64,000 nucleotides of DNA, taken from the NCBI GenBank assembly GCA_030549495.1, contig JAUIRK010001046.1, positions 458,501 through 522,500 on the forward strand, given 5' to 3'. A program made the position numbers and the translations under genes. The DNA comes from Nectonema munidae (lineage: Eukaryota > Nematomorpha > Nectonematoida > Nectonematidae). The number at the start of each line of letters is the position of its first letter. Within the stretch, counting starts at the first letter, position 1. Shown here one piece after another: positions 48,945-61,089 of this stretch. The notes beneath the pieces are model-generated. The model searched no databases, had not been told where the DNA came from, and saw only the letters and a list, made by a program, of their open reading frames with translations.

Positions 48945-50978
48945 TGTTTTAGTACTCCCTCATTCAGTTTGCCTACCTGTGTTTAAGTTCTCCTTATTTG
49001 TGGCTAACCGTGTTTGTGTGCTCCCTGTTGTTTGAGTGCTCGTCGTTTGTTCCTGCCTGAGTTTGAGTGCTCTCTGTTTTTGCCTGTATGTGTTTGAGTG
49101 CTTCCTGTGTCTGAGTGCCCTCTGCTGGTGCTTGCCTGGGTTAAAGTGCTCCCTTTTTGTGCCTTTCTCTGTTTAAGTGCTCCCTGTTTGTCCATGCCTG
49201 TGTTTAAGTCTCCCTTTTGTGCCTGCGTGTGTTGGGTTTTTCCTGTTTGAGTGCTCCCTGTTGGTGCCTGCCTATGTTTAAGTGCTTCCTGTTTCTGCTT
49301 GCCTTTGTTTAAGTCCTACCTGTGTTTAAGTGCTCCTTGTTTGTTCCTGACCGTGTTTGGGTGCTCCCTGTTGATTGAGTGCTCGTTGTTTGTTCCTGTC
49401 TGTGTTTAAGTGCTCCCTGTTTTTGCCTGTATGCGCTTGAGTGCTTCTCGTTTGTTAGTGCCTGTGTTTGAGTGCTCCCTGTTTTTGCCTATATGTGCTT
49501 GAGTGCTTCTTTGCTTCCTGTGTCTGAGTGCTCTCTGTTGGTGCTTGCCTGTGTTTAAGTGCTCCCTTTTTATGCCTGACTCTGTTTTAGTGCTCCCAGT
49601 TTGAGCCTGCTTGTGTTTGAGTGCTTCCTTTTTGTGTCTGCCTGTGTTATAGTGCCCAATGTTTGTGCCTGCCTGTTGTTTAAGTGCTCCCTGTTTGTGT
49701 CTGCCTGTGTTTGAGTGCCCCATATTTGTGCCTGCTTGTGTTTAAGTGCCCGCCTGTGTTTGAGTCGTTCTTGTTTGTGCGTTCCTGTGTTTGAATGGCC
49801 CCTGTTGGTGCTGAATGAATCTATTTAAGTGCTGCCTGTTTGTGGTTGTGTGTGTTTAATTATTCCCTGTTTGTGCCTGCCTGTGTTTAAGTCCTCCCTG
49901 TTTGTCCCTGACTGTGTTTGAGTGCTCCTTGGTTGAACCAGCCTGTGTTGAGTGTTTTTTGCCTGTGTTATAGTTCTCCATGTTTGAATGCCTCCTGTTT
50001 TTGCTTGCTTGTGCCTTCCTGTGTTTGAATGTCCCCTGTTGGTGCTTGCCTGTGTTAAAGTGCTCCCTTTGTGTGCTTGTCTCTGATTAAGTGTTCCCTG
50101 TTTCTGCCTGCCTGTGTTTAAGTCCTCCCTGTACGTGCCTGCCTGTGTTTGAGTGCTCCCTGTTTGAGCCTGTCTGTGTTTGAGGACTCCTTGTTTGTGT
50201 CTACCTGTGTTATAGTACCCCATGTTTGTGCCTGCCTCTGTTTGAATGTCTCCTGTTTTCCATGCATGTTGTTTAAGTGCTTTCTGTTTGTTCCTTCCTG
50301 TGTTTGAGTGCCCTCTGTTGGTGCTTGCCTGTGTTAAAGTGCTCCCTTTTTGTGCCTGAATCTGTTTAAGTGCTCCCAGTTTGTGCTTGCATGTGTTTAA
50401 GTGTCCCCTGCTTGTGCCTGCCTGTGTTTAAGTCCTTCTTGTTTGTTCCTGCCTGTGTTTGAGTGCTCCCTGTTTGGGCCTGCCTGTGTTTAAGTGCTCC
50501 TTGTTTGTCTGCCTGTGTTTTAGTGCCCCATGTTTGTACCTGTCTCTGTTTGAGTGCCTCCTGTTTTTGCCTGCTTGTGTTTGAGTGCTTCCTTTTTGTG
50601 TCTGCCTGTGTTATAGTGCCCAATGTTTGTGCCTGCCTGTTGTTTAAGTGTCCCCTGCTTGTGCCTGCCTGTGTTTAAGTCCTTCTTGTTTGTTCCTGCC
50701 TGTGTTTGAGTGCTCCCTGTTTGGGCCTGCCTGTGTTTAAGTGCTCCTTGTTTGCCTGCTTGTGTTTGAGTGCTTCCTGTTTGTGCCTTTCTGTGTTTGA
50801 GTGCCCTTTGTAGGTGCTTGCCTGTGTTAAAGTACTAACTTTTTGTGCCTGTCTCTTTTTTTGTACTCGCTATTGGTGCCTGCCTGTATTTAAGTCCACC
50901 CTGTTCGTGCCTGCGTGTGTTAGGTTCTCCCTGTTTGAGCCTGACTGTGTTTGAGTGCTCCCTGTTGGTGCCTGCCTG
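48945..50978 (+). repeat. Higher-order repeat copy H3 (2034 bp)
   Basis: Distinguished by GCTTCTTTGCTTCC at 49505 and by GTGTTTTTTGCCTG at 49952, where the other copies have different indel forms. Confidence 0.85.
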
Positions 50979-53000
50979 TGTTTTAGTACTCCCTCATTCA
51001 GTTTGCCTACCTGTGTTTAAGTTCTCCTTATTTGTGGCTAACCGTGTTTGTGTGCTCCCTGTTGTTTGAGTGCTCGTCGTTTGTTCCTGCCTGAGTTTGA
51101 GTGCTCTCTGTTTTTGCCTATATGTGTTTGAGTGCTTCCTGTGTCTGAGTGCCCTCTGCTGGTGCTTGCCTGGGTTAAAGTGCTCCCTTTTTGTGCCTTT
51201 CTCTGTTTAAGTGCTCCCTGTTTGTCCATGCCTGTGTTTAAGTTTCCCTTTTGTGCCTGCGTGTGTTGGGTTTTTCCTGTTTGAGTGCTCCCTGTTGGTG
51301 CCTGCCTATGTTTAAGTGCTCCCTGTTTCTGCTTGCCTTTGTTTAAGTCCTACCTGTGTTTAAGTGCTCCTTGTTTGTTCCTGACCGTGTTTGGGTGCTC
51401 CCTGTTGATTGAGTGCTCGTTGTTTGTTCCTGTCTGTGTTTAAGTGCTCCCTGTTTTTGCCTGTATGCGCTTGAGTGCTTCTCGTTTGTTAGTGCCTGTG
51501 TTAGAGTGCTCCCTGTTTTTGCCTATATGTGCTTGAGTGCTTCTTTCCTGTGTCTGAGTGCTCTCTGTTGGTGCTTGCCTGTGTTTAAGTGCTCCCTTTT
51601 TATGCCTGACTCTGTTATAGTGCTCCCAGTTTGAGCCTGCTTGTGTTTGAGTGCTTCCTTTTTGTGTCTGCCTGTGTTATAGTGCCCAATGTTTGTGCCT
51701 GCCTGTTGTTTAAGTGCTCCCTGTTTGTGTCTGCCTGTGTTTGAGTGCCCCATATTTGTGCCTGCTTGTGTTTAAGTGCCCGCCTGTGTTTGAGTCGTTC
51801 TTGTTTGTGCGTTCCTGTGTTTGAATGGCCCCTGTTGGTGCTGAATGAATCTATTTAAGTGCTGCCTGTTTGTGGTTGTGTGTGTTTAATTATTCCCTGT
51901 TTGTGCCTGCCTGTGTTTAAGTCCTCCCTGTTTGTCCCTGACTGTGTTTGAGTGCTCCCTGGTTGAACCAGCCTGTGTTGAGTGCTGTGTTATAGTTCTC
52001 CATGTTTGAATGCCTCCTGTTTTTGCTTGCTTGTGCCTTCCTGTGTTTGAATGTCCCCTGTTGGTGCTTGCCTGTGTTAAAGTGCTCCCATTGTGTGCCT
52101 GTCTCTGATTAAGTGTTCCCTGTTTCTGCCTGCCTGTGTTTAAGTCCTCCCTGTACGTGCCTGCCTGTGTTTGAGTGCTCCCTGTTTGAGCCTGTCTGTG
52201 TTTGAGGACTCCTTGTTTGTGTCTACCTGTGTTATAGTACCCCATGTTTGTGCCTGCCTCTGTTTGAATGTCTCCTGTTTTCCATGCATGTTGTTTAAGT
52301 GCTTTCTGTTTGTTCCTTCCTGTGTTTGAGTGCCCTCTGTTGGTGCTTGCCTGTGTTAAAGTGTTCCCTTTTTGTGCCTGAATCTGTTTAAGTGCTCCCA
52401 GTTTGTGCTTGCATGTGTTTAAGTGTCCCCTGCTTGTGCCTGCCTGTGTTTAAGTCCTTCTTGTTTGTTCCTGCCTGTGTTTGAGTGCTCCCTGTTTGGG
52501 CCTGCCTGTGTTTAAGTGCTCCTTGTTTGTCTGCCTGTGTTTTAGTGCCCCATGTTTGTACCTGTCTCTGTTTGAGTGCCTCCTGTTTTTGCCTGCTTGT
52601 GTTTGAGTGCTTCCTTTTTGTGTCTGCCTGTGTTATAGTGCCCAATGTTTGTGCCTGCCTGTTGTTTAAGTGTCCCCTGCTTGTGCCTGCCTGTGTTTAA
52701 GTCCTTCTTGTTTGTTCCTGCCTGTGTTTGAGTGCTCCCTGTTTGGGCCTGCCTGTGTTTAAGTGCTCCTTGTTTGCCTGCTTGTGTTTGAGTGCTTCCT
52801 GTTTGTGCCTTTCTGTGTTTGAGTGCCCTTTGTAGGTGCTTGCCTGTGTTAAAGTACTAACTTTTTGTGCCTGTCTCTTTTTATGTACTCGCTATTGGTG
52901 CCTGCCTGTATTTAAGTCCACCCTGTTCGTGCCTGCGTGTGTTAGGTTCTCCCTGTTTGAGCCTGACTGTGTTTGAGTGCTCCCTGTTGGTGCCTGCCTG
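50979..53000 (+). repeat. Higher-order repeat copy H4 (2022 bp)
   Basis: Carries GTTAGAGTGCTCCC at 51500 and GTTATAGTGCTCCCAG at 51613, variants shared with H5, and the short form GTGCTGTGTTATAG at 51980. Confidence 0.85.
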
Positions 53001-55007
53001 TGTTTTAGTACTCCCTCATTCAGTTTGCCTACCTGTGTTTAAGTTCTCCTTATTTGTGGCTAACCGTGTTTGTGTGCTCCCTGTTGATTGAGTGCTCGTC
53101 GTTTGTTCCTGCCTCTCTCTGTTTTTGCCTGTATGTGTTTGAGTGCTTCCTGTGTCTGAGTGCCCTCTGCTGGTGCTTGCCTGGGTTAAAGTGCTCCCTT
53201 TTTGTGCCTTTCTCTGTTTAAGTGCTCCCTGTTTGTCCATGCCTGTGTTTAAGTTTCCCTTTTGTGCCTGCGTGTGTTGGGTTTTTCCTGTTTGAGTGCT
53301 CCCTGTTGGTGCCTGCCTATGTTTAAGTGCTCCCTGTTTCTGCTTGCCTTTGTTTAAGTCCTACCTGTGTTTAAGTGCTCCTTGTTTGTTCCTGACCGTG
53401 TTTGGGTGCTCCCTGTTGATTGAGTGCTCGTTGTTTGTTCCTGTCTGTGTTTAAGTGCTCCCTGTTTTTGCCTGTATGCGCTTGAGTGCTTCTCGTTTGT
53501 TAGTGCCTGTGTTAGAGTGCTCCCTGTTTTTGCCTATATGTGCTTGAGTGCTTCCTGTGTCTGAGTGCTCTCTGTTGGTGCTTGCCTGTGTTTAAGTGCT
53601 CCCTTTTTATGCCTGACTCTGTTATAGTGCTCCCAGTTTGAGCCTGCTTGTGTTTGAGTGCTTCCTTTTTGTGTCTGCCTGTGTTATAGTGCCCAATGTT
53701 TGTGCCTGCCTGTTGTTTAAGTGCTCCCTGTTTGTGTCTGCCTGTGTTTGAGTGCCCCATATTTGTGCCTGCTTGTGTTTAAGTGCCCGCCTGTGTTTGA
53801 GTCGTTCTTGTTTGTGCGTTCCTGTGTTTGAATGGCCCCTGTTGGTGCTGAATGAATCTATTTAAGTGCTGCCTGTTTGTGGTTGTGTGTGTTTAATTAT
53901 TCCCTGTTTGTGCCTGCCTGTGTTTAAGTCCTCCCTGTTTGTCCCTGACTGTGTTTGAGTGCTCCCTGGTTGAACCAGCCTGTGTTGAGTGCTGTGTTAT
54001 AGTTCTCCATGTTTGAATGCCTCCTGTTTTTGCTTGCTTGTGCCTTCCTGTGTTTGAATGTCCCCTGTTGGTGCTTGCCTGTGTTAAAGTGCTCCCATTG
54101 TGTGCCTGTCTCTGATTAAGTGTTCCCTGTTTCTGCCTGCCTGTGTTTAAGTCCTCCCTGTACGTGCCTGCCTGTGTTTGAGTGCTCCCTGTTTGAGCCT
54201 GTCTGTGTTTGAGGACTCCTTGTTTGTGTCTACCTGTGTTATAGTACCCCATGTTTGTGCCTGCCTCTGTTTGAATGTCTCCTGTTTTCCATGCATGTTG
54301 TTTAAGTGCTTTCTGTTTGTTCCTTCCTGTGTTTGAGTGCCCTCTGTTGGTGCTTGCCTGTGTTAAAGTGTTCCCTTTTTGTGCCTGAATCTGTTTAAGT
54401 GCTCCCAGTTTGTGCTTGCATGTGTTTAAGTGTCCCCTGCTTGTGCCTGCCTGTGTTTAAGTCCTTCTTGTTTGTTCCTGCCTGTGTTTGAGTGCTCCCT
54501 GTTTGGGCCTGCCTGTGTTTAAGTGCTCCTTGTTTGTCTGCCTGTGTTTTAGTGCCCCATGTTTGTACCTGTCTCTGTTTGAGTGCCTCCTGTTTTTGCC
54601 TGCTTGTGTTTGAGTGCTTCCTTTTTGTGTCTGCCTGTGTTATAGTGCCCAATGTTTGTGCCTGCCTGTTGTTTAAGTGTCCCCTGCTTGTGCCTGCCTG
54701 TGTTTAAGTCCTTCTTGTTTGTTCCTGCCTGTGTTTGAGTGCTCCCTGTTTGGGCCTGCCTGTGTTTAAGTGCTCCTTGTTTGCCTGCTTGTGTTTGAGT
54801 GCTTCCTGTTTGTGCCTTTCTGTGTTTGAGTGCCCTTTGTAGGTGCTTGCCTGTGTTAAAGTACTAACTTTTTGTGCCTGTCTCTTTTTATGTACTCGCT
54901 ATTGGTGCCTGCCTGTATTTAAGTCCACCCTGTTCGTGCCTGCGTGTGTTAGGTTCTCCCTGTTTGAGCCTGACTGTGTTTGAGTGCTCCCTGTTGGTGC
55001 CTGCCTG
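53001..55007 (+). repeat. Higher-order repeat copy H5 (2007 bp)
   Basis: Shares the H4 variants (GTTAGAGTGC, GTGCTGTGTTATAG) and in addition lacks about 12 bp near 53113. H4 and H5 look like the product of a recent duplication. Confidence 0.85.
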
Positions 55008-58000
55008 TGTTTTAGTACTCCCTCATTCAGTTTGCCTACCTGTGTTTAAGTTCTCCTTATTTGTGGCTAACCGTGTTTGTGTGCTCCCTGTTGTTTGAGT
55101 GCTCGTCGTTTGTTCCTGCCTGAGTTTGAGTGCTCTCTGTTTTTGCCTATATGTGTTTGAGTGCTTCCTGTGTCTGAGTGCCCTCTGTTGGTGCTTGCAT
55201 GGGTTAAAGTGCTCCCTTTTTGTGCCTTTCTCTGTTTAAGTGCTCCCTGTTTGTCCATGCCTGTGTTTAAGTTTCCCTTTTGTGCCTGCGTGTGTTGGGT
55301 TTTTCCTGTTTGAGTGCTCCCTGTTGGTGCCTGCCTATGTTTAAGTGCTCCCTGTTTCTGCTTGCCTTTGTTTAAGTCCTACCTGTGTTTAAGTGCTCCT
55401 TGTTTGTTCCTGACCGTGTTTGGGTGCTCCCTGTTGATTGAGTGCTCGTTGTTTGTTCCTGTCTGTGTTTAAGTGCTCCCTGTTTTTGCCTGTATGCGCT
55501 TGAGTGCTTCTCGTTTGTTAGTGCCTGTGTTAGAGTGCTCCCTGTTTTTGCCTATATGTGCTTGAGTGCTTCCTGTGTCTGAGTGCTCTCTGTTGGTGCT
55601 TGCCTGTGTTTAAGTGCTCCCTTTTTATGCCTGACTCTGTTTTAGTGCTCCCAGTTTGAGCCTGCTTGTGTTTGAGTGCTTTCTTTTTGTGTCTGCCTGT
55701 GTTATAGTGCCCAATGTTTGTGCCTGCCTGTTGTTTAAGTGTTCCCTGGTTGTGTCTGCCTGTGTTTGAGTGCCTCATATTTGTGCCTGTTTGTGTTTAA
55801 GTGCCTGCCTGTGTTTGAGTCGTTCTTGTTTGTGCGTTCCTGTGTTTGAGTGGCCCCTGTTGGTGCTTGCCTGTGTTAAAATGCTCTTTTTTTGTGAATG
55901 AATCTATTTAAGTGCTGCCTGTTTGTGCTTGTGTGTGTTTAATTGTTCCCTGTTTGTGCCTGCCTGTGTTTAAGTCCTCCCTGTTTGTGCCTGCCTGTGT
56001 TTGAGTTCTCCCTGGTTGAACCTGCATGTGTTGAGTGCTGTGTTTGTGTCTACCTGTGTTATAGTTCTCCATGTTTGAGTGCCTCCTGTTTTCCCTTGCT
56101 TGTGCCTTCCTGTGTTTGAATGTCCCCTGTTGGTGCTTGTCTGTGTTAAAGTGCTCCCTTTGTATGTCTGTCTCTGTTTAAGTGTTCCCTGTTTCTGCCT
56201 GCGTGTGTTTAAGTCCTCCCTTTACGTGCCTGCCTGTGTTTGAGTGCTCCCTGTTTGAGCCTGCCTGTGTTTGAGGGCTCCTAGTTTGTGTCTGCCTGTG
56301 TTATAGTACCCCATGTTTGTGCCGGCCTCTGTTTGAGTGCCTCCTGTTTTCCCTGCATGTTGATTATGTGCTTTCTGTTTGTGCCTGTCTGTGTTTGAGT
56401 GCTCCCTGTTGGTGCCTGCCTGTGTTTTAGTACTCCGTCATTCTGTTTGCCTACCTGTGAAAGTTCTCCTTATTTGTGGCTAACCGTGTTTGTGTGGTCC
56501 CTGTTGATTGAGTGCTCGTCGTTTGTTCCTGCCTGAGTTTGAGTGCTCCCTGTTTTTGCCTGTATGTGTTTGAGTGCTTCCTGTGTCTGAGTGCCCTCTC
56601 TTGGTGCTTGCCTGCGTAAAAGTGCTCCCTTTTTGTGCCTTTCTCTGTTTAAGTGCTCCCTGTTTGTGTATGCCTGTGTTTAAGTCTCCCTTTTGTGCCT
56701 GCGTCTGTTGGGTTCTCCCTGTTTGAGTGCTCCATGTTGGTGCCTGCCTGTGTTTAAGTGCTCCCTGTTTCTGCTTGCCTATTGTTTAAGTCCTACCTGT
56801 GTTTAAGTGCTCCTTATTTGTTCCTGACCGTGTTTGGGTGCTCCCTGTTGATTGAGTGCTCGTTGTTTGTTCCTGTCTGTGTTTAAGTGCTCCCTATTTT
56901 TGCCTGTATGCGCTTGAGTGCTCGTCGTTTGTTAGTGCTCCCTGTTTTTGCCTGTATGTGCTTTCCTGTGACTGAGTGTCCTCTGTTGGTGCTTGCCTGT
57001 GTTAAAGTGCTCCCTTTTTATGCCTGAATCTGTTTAAGTGCTCCCTGTTTGTGCAGGCCTGTGTTCTCTCCCTTTTGTGCCTGCGTGTGTTGGGTTCTCC
57101 CTGTTTCTGCTTGCCTATTGTTTAAGTCCTACCTGTGTTTAAGTGCTCATTGTTTGTGCCTGACCGTGTTTGGCTGCTCCCTGTTGATTGAATGCTCCCT
57201 ATTTTTGCCTGTATGCGATTGAGTGATCTTCGTTTGTTAGTACTCCCTGTTTTTGCCTGTATGTGCTTGAGTGCTTCCTGTTTGTGCCTCCCTGTGTCTG
57301 AGTGCCCTCTGTTGGTGCTTGCCTGTGTTAAAGTGCTCCCTTTTTGTGCCATTTTCTGTTTAAGTGCTCCCTATGTTTAAGTCTCCCTGTTTGAGCTTGC
57401 CTGGGTTTGAGTGCTCCCAGTTTGAGCCTGCTTGTGTTTGAGTGCTTCCATTTTGTGTCTGCCTGTGTTATAGTGCCCAATGTTTGTGCCTGCCTGTTGT
57501 TTAAGTGCTCCCTGTTTGTGTCTGCCTGTGTTTGAGTTCCCCATATTTGTGCCTACTTGTATTTAAGTGCCCGCCTGTGTTTGAGTCGTTCTTGTTTGTG
57601 CGTTCCTGTGTTTGAATGGCCCCTGTTGGTGCTTGCCTGTGTTAAAATGCTCTCTTTTTGTGAATGAATCTATTTAAGTGCTGCCTGTTTGTGCTTGTGT
57701 GTGTTTAAGTGTTCCCTGTTTGTGCCTGCCTCTGTTTAAGTCCTCCCTGTTTGTGCCTGCCTGTGTTTGAGTGCTCCCTGGTTGAACCTGCCTGTGTTGA
57801 GTGCTGTGTTTGTGTCTACCTGTGTTATAGTTCTCCATGTTTGAATGCCTCCTGTTTTTGCTTGCTTGTGCATTCCTGTGTTTGAATGTCCCCTGTTGGT
57901 GCTTGTCAGTGTTAAAGTGCTCCCTTTGGATGTCTGTCTCTGTTTAAGTGTTCCCTGTTTCTGCCTGCGTGTGTTTAAGTCCTCCCTGTACGTGCCTGCC

Positions 58001-59915
58001 AGTGTTTGAGTGCTCCCTGTTTGAGCCTGTCTGTGTTTGAGGGCTCCTTGTTTGTGTCTGCCTGTGTTATAGTACCCCATGTTTGTGCCGGCCTCTGTTT
58101 GAGTGCCTCCTGTTTTCCCTGCATGTTGTTTAAGTGCTCTGTTTGTGCCTGCCTGTGTTTGAGTGCTCCCTGTTGGTGCCTGCCTGTGTTTTAGTACTCC
58201 CTCATTCTGTTTGCCTACCTGTGTAAGTTCTCCTTATTTGTGTGCTCCCTGTTGATTGAGTGCCCGTCGTTTGTTCCTGCCTGAGTTTGAGTGCTCCCTG
58301 TTTTTGCCTGTATGTGTTTGAGTGCTTCCTGTGTCTGAGTGCCCTCTCTTGGTGCTTGCCTGGGTAAAAGTGCTCCCTTTTTGTGCCTTTCTCTGTTTAA
58401 GTCTCCCTTTTGTGCCACCGTGTGTTGGGTTCTCCCTGTTGGTGCGTGCCTGTGTTTAACTGCTCCCTGTTTCTGCTTGCCTATTGTTTAAGTCCTACCT
58501 GTGTTTAAGTGCTCCTTGTTTGTTCCTGACCGTGTTTGGATGCTCCCTGTTGATTGAGTGCTCGTTGTTTGTTCCTGTCTGTGTTTAAGTGCTCCCTGTT
58601 TTTGTCTGTATGCGCTTGAGTGCTCGTCGTTTGTTAGTGCTCCCTGTTTTTGCCTGTATGTGCTTTCCTGTGACTGAGTGTCCTCTGTTGGTGCTTGTCT
58701 GTGTTAAAGTGCTCCCTTTTTATGCCTGAATCTGTTTAAGTGCTCCCTGTTTGTGCAGGCCTTTGTTGTCTCCCTTTTGTGCCTCGTATGTTGGGTTCTC
58801 CCTGTTGGTGCCTGCCTGTGTTTAAGTGCTCCCTGTTTCTGCTTGCCTATTGTTTAAGTCCTACCTGTATTTAAGTGCTCCTTGTTTGTGCCTGACCGTG
58901 TTTGGCTCCTCCCTGTTTTTGCCTGTATGCGCTTGAGTGATCGTCGTTTGTTAGTGCTCCCTGTTTTTGCCTGTATGTGCTTGAGTGCTTCCTATTTGTG
59001 CCTCCCTCTGTCTGAGTGCCCTCTGTTTTTTGCTTGCCTGTGTTAAAGTACTCCCTTTTTATGCCTGAATCTGTTTTAGTGCCCCCTGTCTGAGCCTGCT
59101 TGTGTTTGAGTGCTACCTTTTTTATGTCTGCCCGTGTTTGAGTGCCCCATATTTATGCCTGCATGTGTTTAAGTGCCTGCCTATGTTTGAGTCCTCCTTG
59201 TTTGTGTGTTCCTGTATTTTCTGTATGCCTGTTATAGTGCCTCCTATTTTTGCCTTCCTGGGTTTGAATGCCCCCTGTTGGTACTTGCCTGTGTAAAAGT
59301 GCTCCCTTTTTGTGCCATTTTCTGTTTAAGTGCTCCCTGTTTGAGCCTGTCTGTGTTCGAGTGCTCCTTGTTTGTGTCTGCCTGTGTTTGAATGCCCCAT
59401 ATTTGGGCCTGCCTGTGTTTGAGTCCTCCTTATTTGTGCGTTCCTGTGTTTGAGTTACCCCTGTTGGTGCTTGCCTGTGTTCCCTTTTTATGCGTGTCTC
59501 TGTTTAAGTGCTCCATGTTTGTGCTTGCGTGTTTAACTGTTCCTTGTTTGTGCCTGACTGTGTTTGGGTGCGCCCTGTTGATTGAGTGCTTGCCTGTGTT
59601 AAAGTGCTCCATTTTTATGCCTGAATCTGTTTATGTGTTCCCTGTTTGTGCCTGCATGTTGTTTAAGTGCTCCCTGTTTGTGTTTGAGTGCTCCATGTTT
59701 TTACCTGCCTGAGTTTGAGTGTCCCATGTTTGGGTCTGCTTGTGTTTGAGTGTTTAAATGCTCCTGATGTATGTATGTTCCCTGTTTTTGTCTGAATGTT
59801 GTTTAAGTGCTCCCTGTTTGTGCCTGCATGTTGTCTATGTGCTCCCTGTGTGATCGAGTGTTACCTGTTTGTGTCTGCCTGTTGTTTGAGTGGCCCATGT
59901 TTGTGCTACCTCCTG
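55008..59915 (+). repeat. Right edge of the array: partial HOR copies, diverging
   Basis: It starts as a copy like H5 (GTTAGAGTGC near 55528) but from about 55740 it departs. The landmark returns at 56421 and 58187, spacings of about 1413 and 1766 bp, so these copies have lost segments. Towards 59.9 kb the units become irregular and the array ends at a sharp change to AT-rich DNA. Confidence 0.75.
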
Positions 59916-60290
59916 TAAATTATTACAACCGCAATGATCATCGGTACCCCTAATAATTATTGATATCCTCCATAAGGATCATTAGTAGACATAAAGATCA
60001 ATGTTACACGCAGATACGATAATTTACATAATAAAATGAATTAGCAAATCAGATTATCATCCAAATTAGTAGATAATATAAAATAAAATAAAATGAGAAT
60101 AATTTATCTTTTACTATATAAAATCTTAATCAAAAGTAGAAGGATGTGTTTATTTAAATTAAAAATAAATTTGTGTAAATCTAATGAAATCTTTTAACTT
60201 TAATTTTTTATTTTAAAAATTAGGTAATAGAATTAAGAAAAAATAAAATTTATAAACTAAATAACTTAGTCAAAAGAAAAAAACTATTAT
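59750..60290 (+). repeat. Direct duplication, copy 1 (array end plus spacer start)
   Basis: The last ~165 bp of the array and the first ~375 bp of the AT-rich spacer recur almost unchanged at about 63470-64000, offset about 3717 bp. Small differences include a 5-bp AAATA-type deletion and several substitutions. Confidence 0.9.
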
Positions 60291-61089
60291 TAACACTTTA
60301 CATATTTAAAAATTATCTATAATGGTTATCCTTTATAGAAATCAAAATTTAATACCATTAAAAACCTAGGCGTGAGTAGGGTTGGTTGGATGCTGGATTC
60401 TATAACTCAAGGTCTTAGGTTCGATCCCGCAACAAGCCTGCTTTCCTCATAGTTGGATACAAGCGGCGCAATTGTGCCTTCTCGATGAAAACACCCTAGG
60501 TACCTTAAAAAATAAAAAAAAAACAAGATATTGTTTTATTAAAAAAATAAATTTGAAATAGTAACAAACAAACTAATTATCTTTCTTGAGAAGGGTAGGG
60601 TATAAAATAAGTTGCAAAAGTAAAGCCTTGAATTTTGAAAAGTGAAAATTTATCTTCTATTTTTATTAACTCGATGGCAATCATGTCCATGCGAACAATT
60701 TATAAAATATTTCTAAAAATATATTTTCATTTTTCAAAAATTTTTAGTAAAATTTTTAATTTCTTTAAAATTAGAAAGCATATTTAATTCCCTTTTGTTT
60801 TTGACAATGTTCTTTATTCAAAATATTAATTAAAATATATATTACTAGAAATTGTAAGTTCTCTTGTATTTGATCATTATCACATAGCATACACTGTGTG
60901 AAAGACAGTTTTCGGTGATTGAAACCTCATCAATTTCATTTTGGGTTCAAACTATAAGGTTTGAACTGGAATTTAGTGGCTGCGGGTGGGCATAGACAAT
61001 TGAAATACTTTTTCACCCCCTTGAAATCCCATTATTTTCTTTTGTTCTCCCCCTTGAAAGGCATATTCATCTCTTTTAAATCCCTTTTT
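59916..61089. other. AT-rich spacer between two minisatellite blocks
   Basis: About 1.17 kb of AT-rich DNA inserted in the repeat landscape. It contains a SINE-like unit (60365-60520) and otherwise no gene. The last 130 bp (60,955-61,085) is less AT-rich with CCCCCTTGAAA motifs and leads into the second block. Confidence 0.8.
60365..60520 (+). mobile_element. tRNA-derived SINE-like element
   Basis: A D-arm-like stretch GTGAGTAGGGTTGGTTGGA is followed at the right distance by GGTTCGATCCC (60418-60428), a perfect B box of an RNA polymerase III promoter. The tRNA-like head is followed by about 70 bp of unrelated body and an A-rich tail (AAAAAATAAAAAAAAAAC). The anticodon region contains CTATAAC. 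No cloverleaf acceptor stem is preserved, so it is not a tRNA gene. Target-site duplications were not established. Confidence 0.5.

Larger units (their letters stand above)
40010..59915 (+). repeat. Giant minisatellite array, 31-bp basic unit
   Basis: About 20 kb of uninterrupted tandem repeat. Each 31-bp unit has a first half TGTTTGAGTGCTCCC (often TTTAAG in place of TTTGAG), joined to a second half TGTTTGTGCCTGCCTG. By length that is roughly 640 units. The plus strand is rich in T, G and C and poor in A, in sharp contrast to the AT-rich flanks. The middle (about 43.3-55.9 kb) is organised into higher-order repeats of about 2.0 kb, and the edges are irregular and diverged. The many open frames of 60-130 codons inside it are by-products: 31 is not a multiple of 3, so translation runs through all frames and gives pseudo-repeats such as GSTQTQAGTN or VCACLCLSAPC. 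I do not call any of them genes. Confidence 0.95.

Noticed and set aside
40010-59915. CRISPR array
   Set aside because: The repeats are contiguous with no unique spacers, and the sequence is eukaryotic.
60365-60440. A tRNA gene (B box present, CTATAAC in the anticodon region)
   Set aside because: No acceptor stem pairs across the head, and the A-rich tail and extra body fit a SINE.
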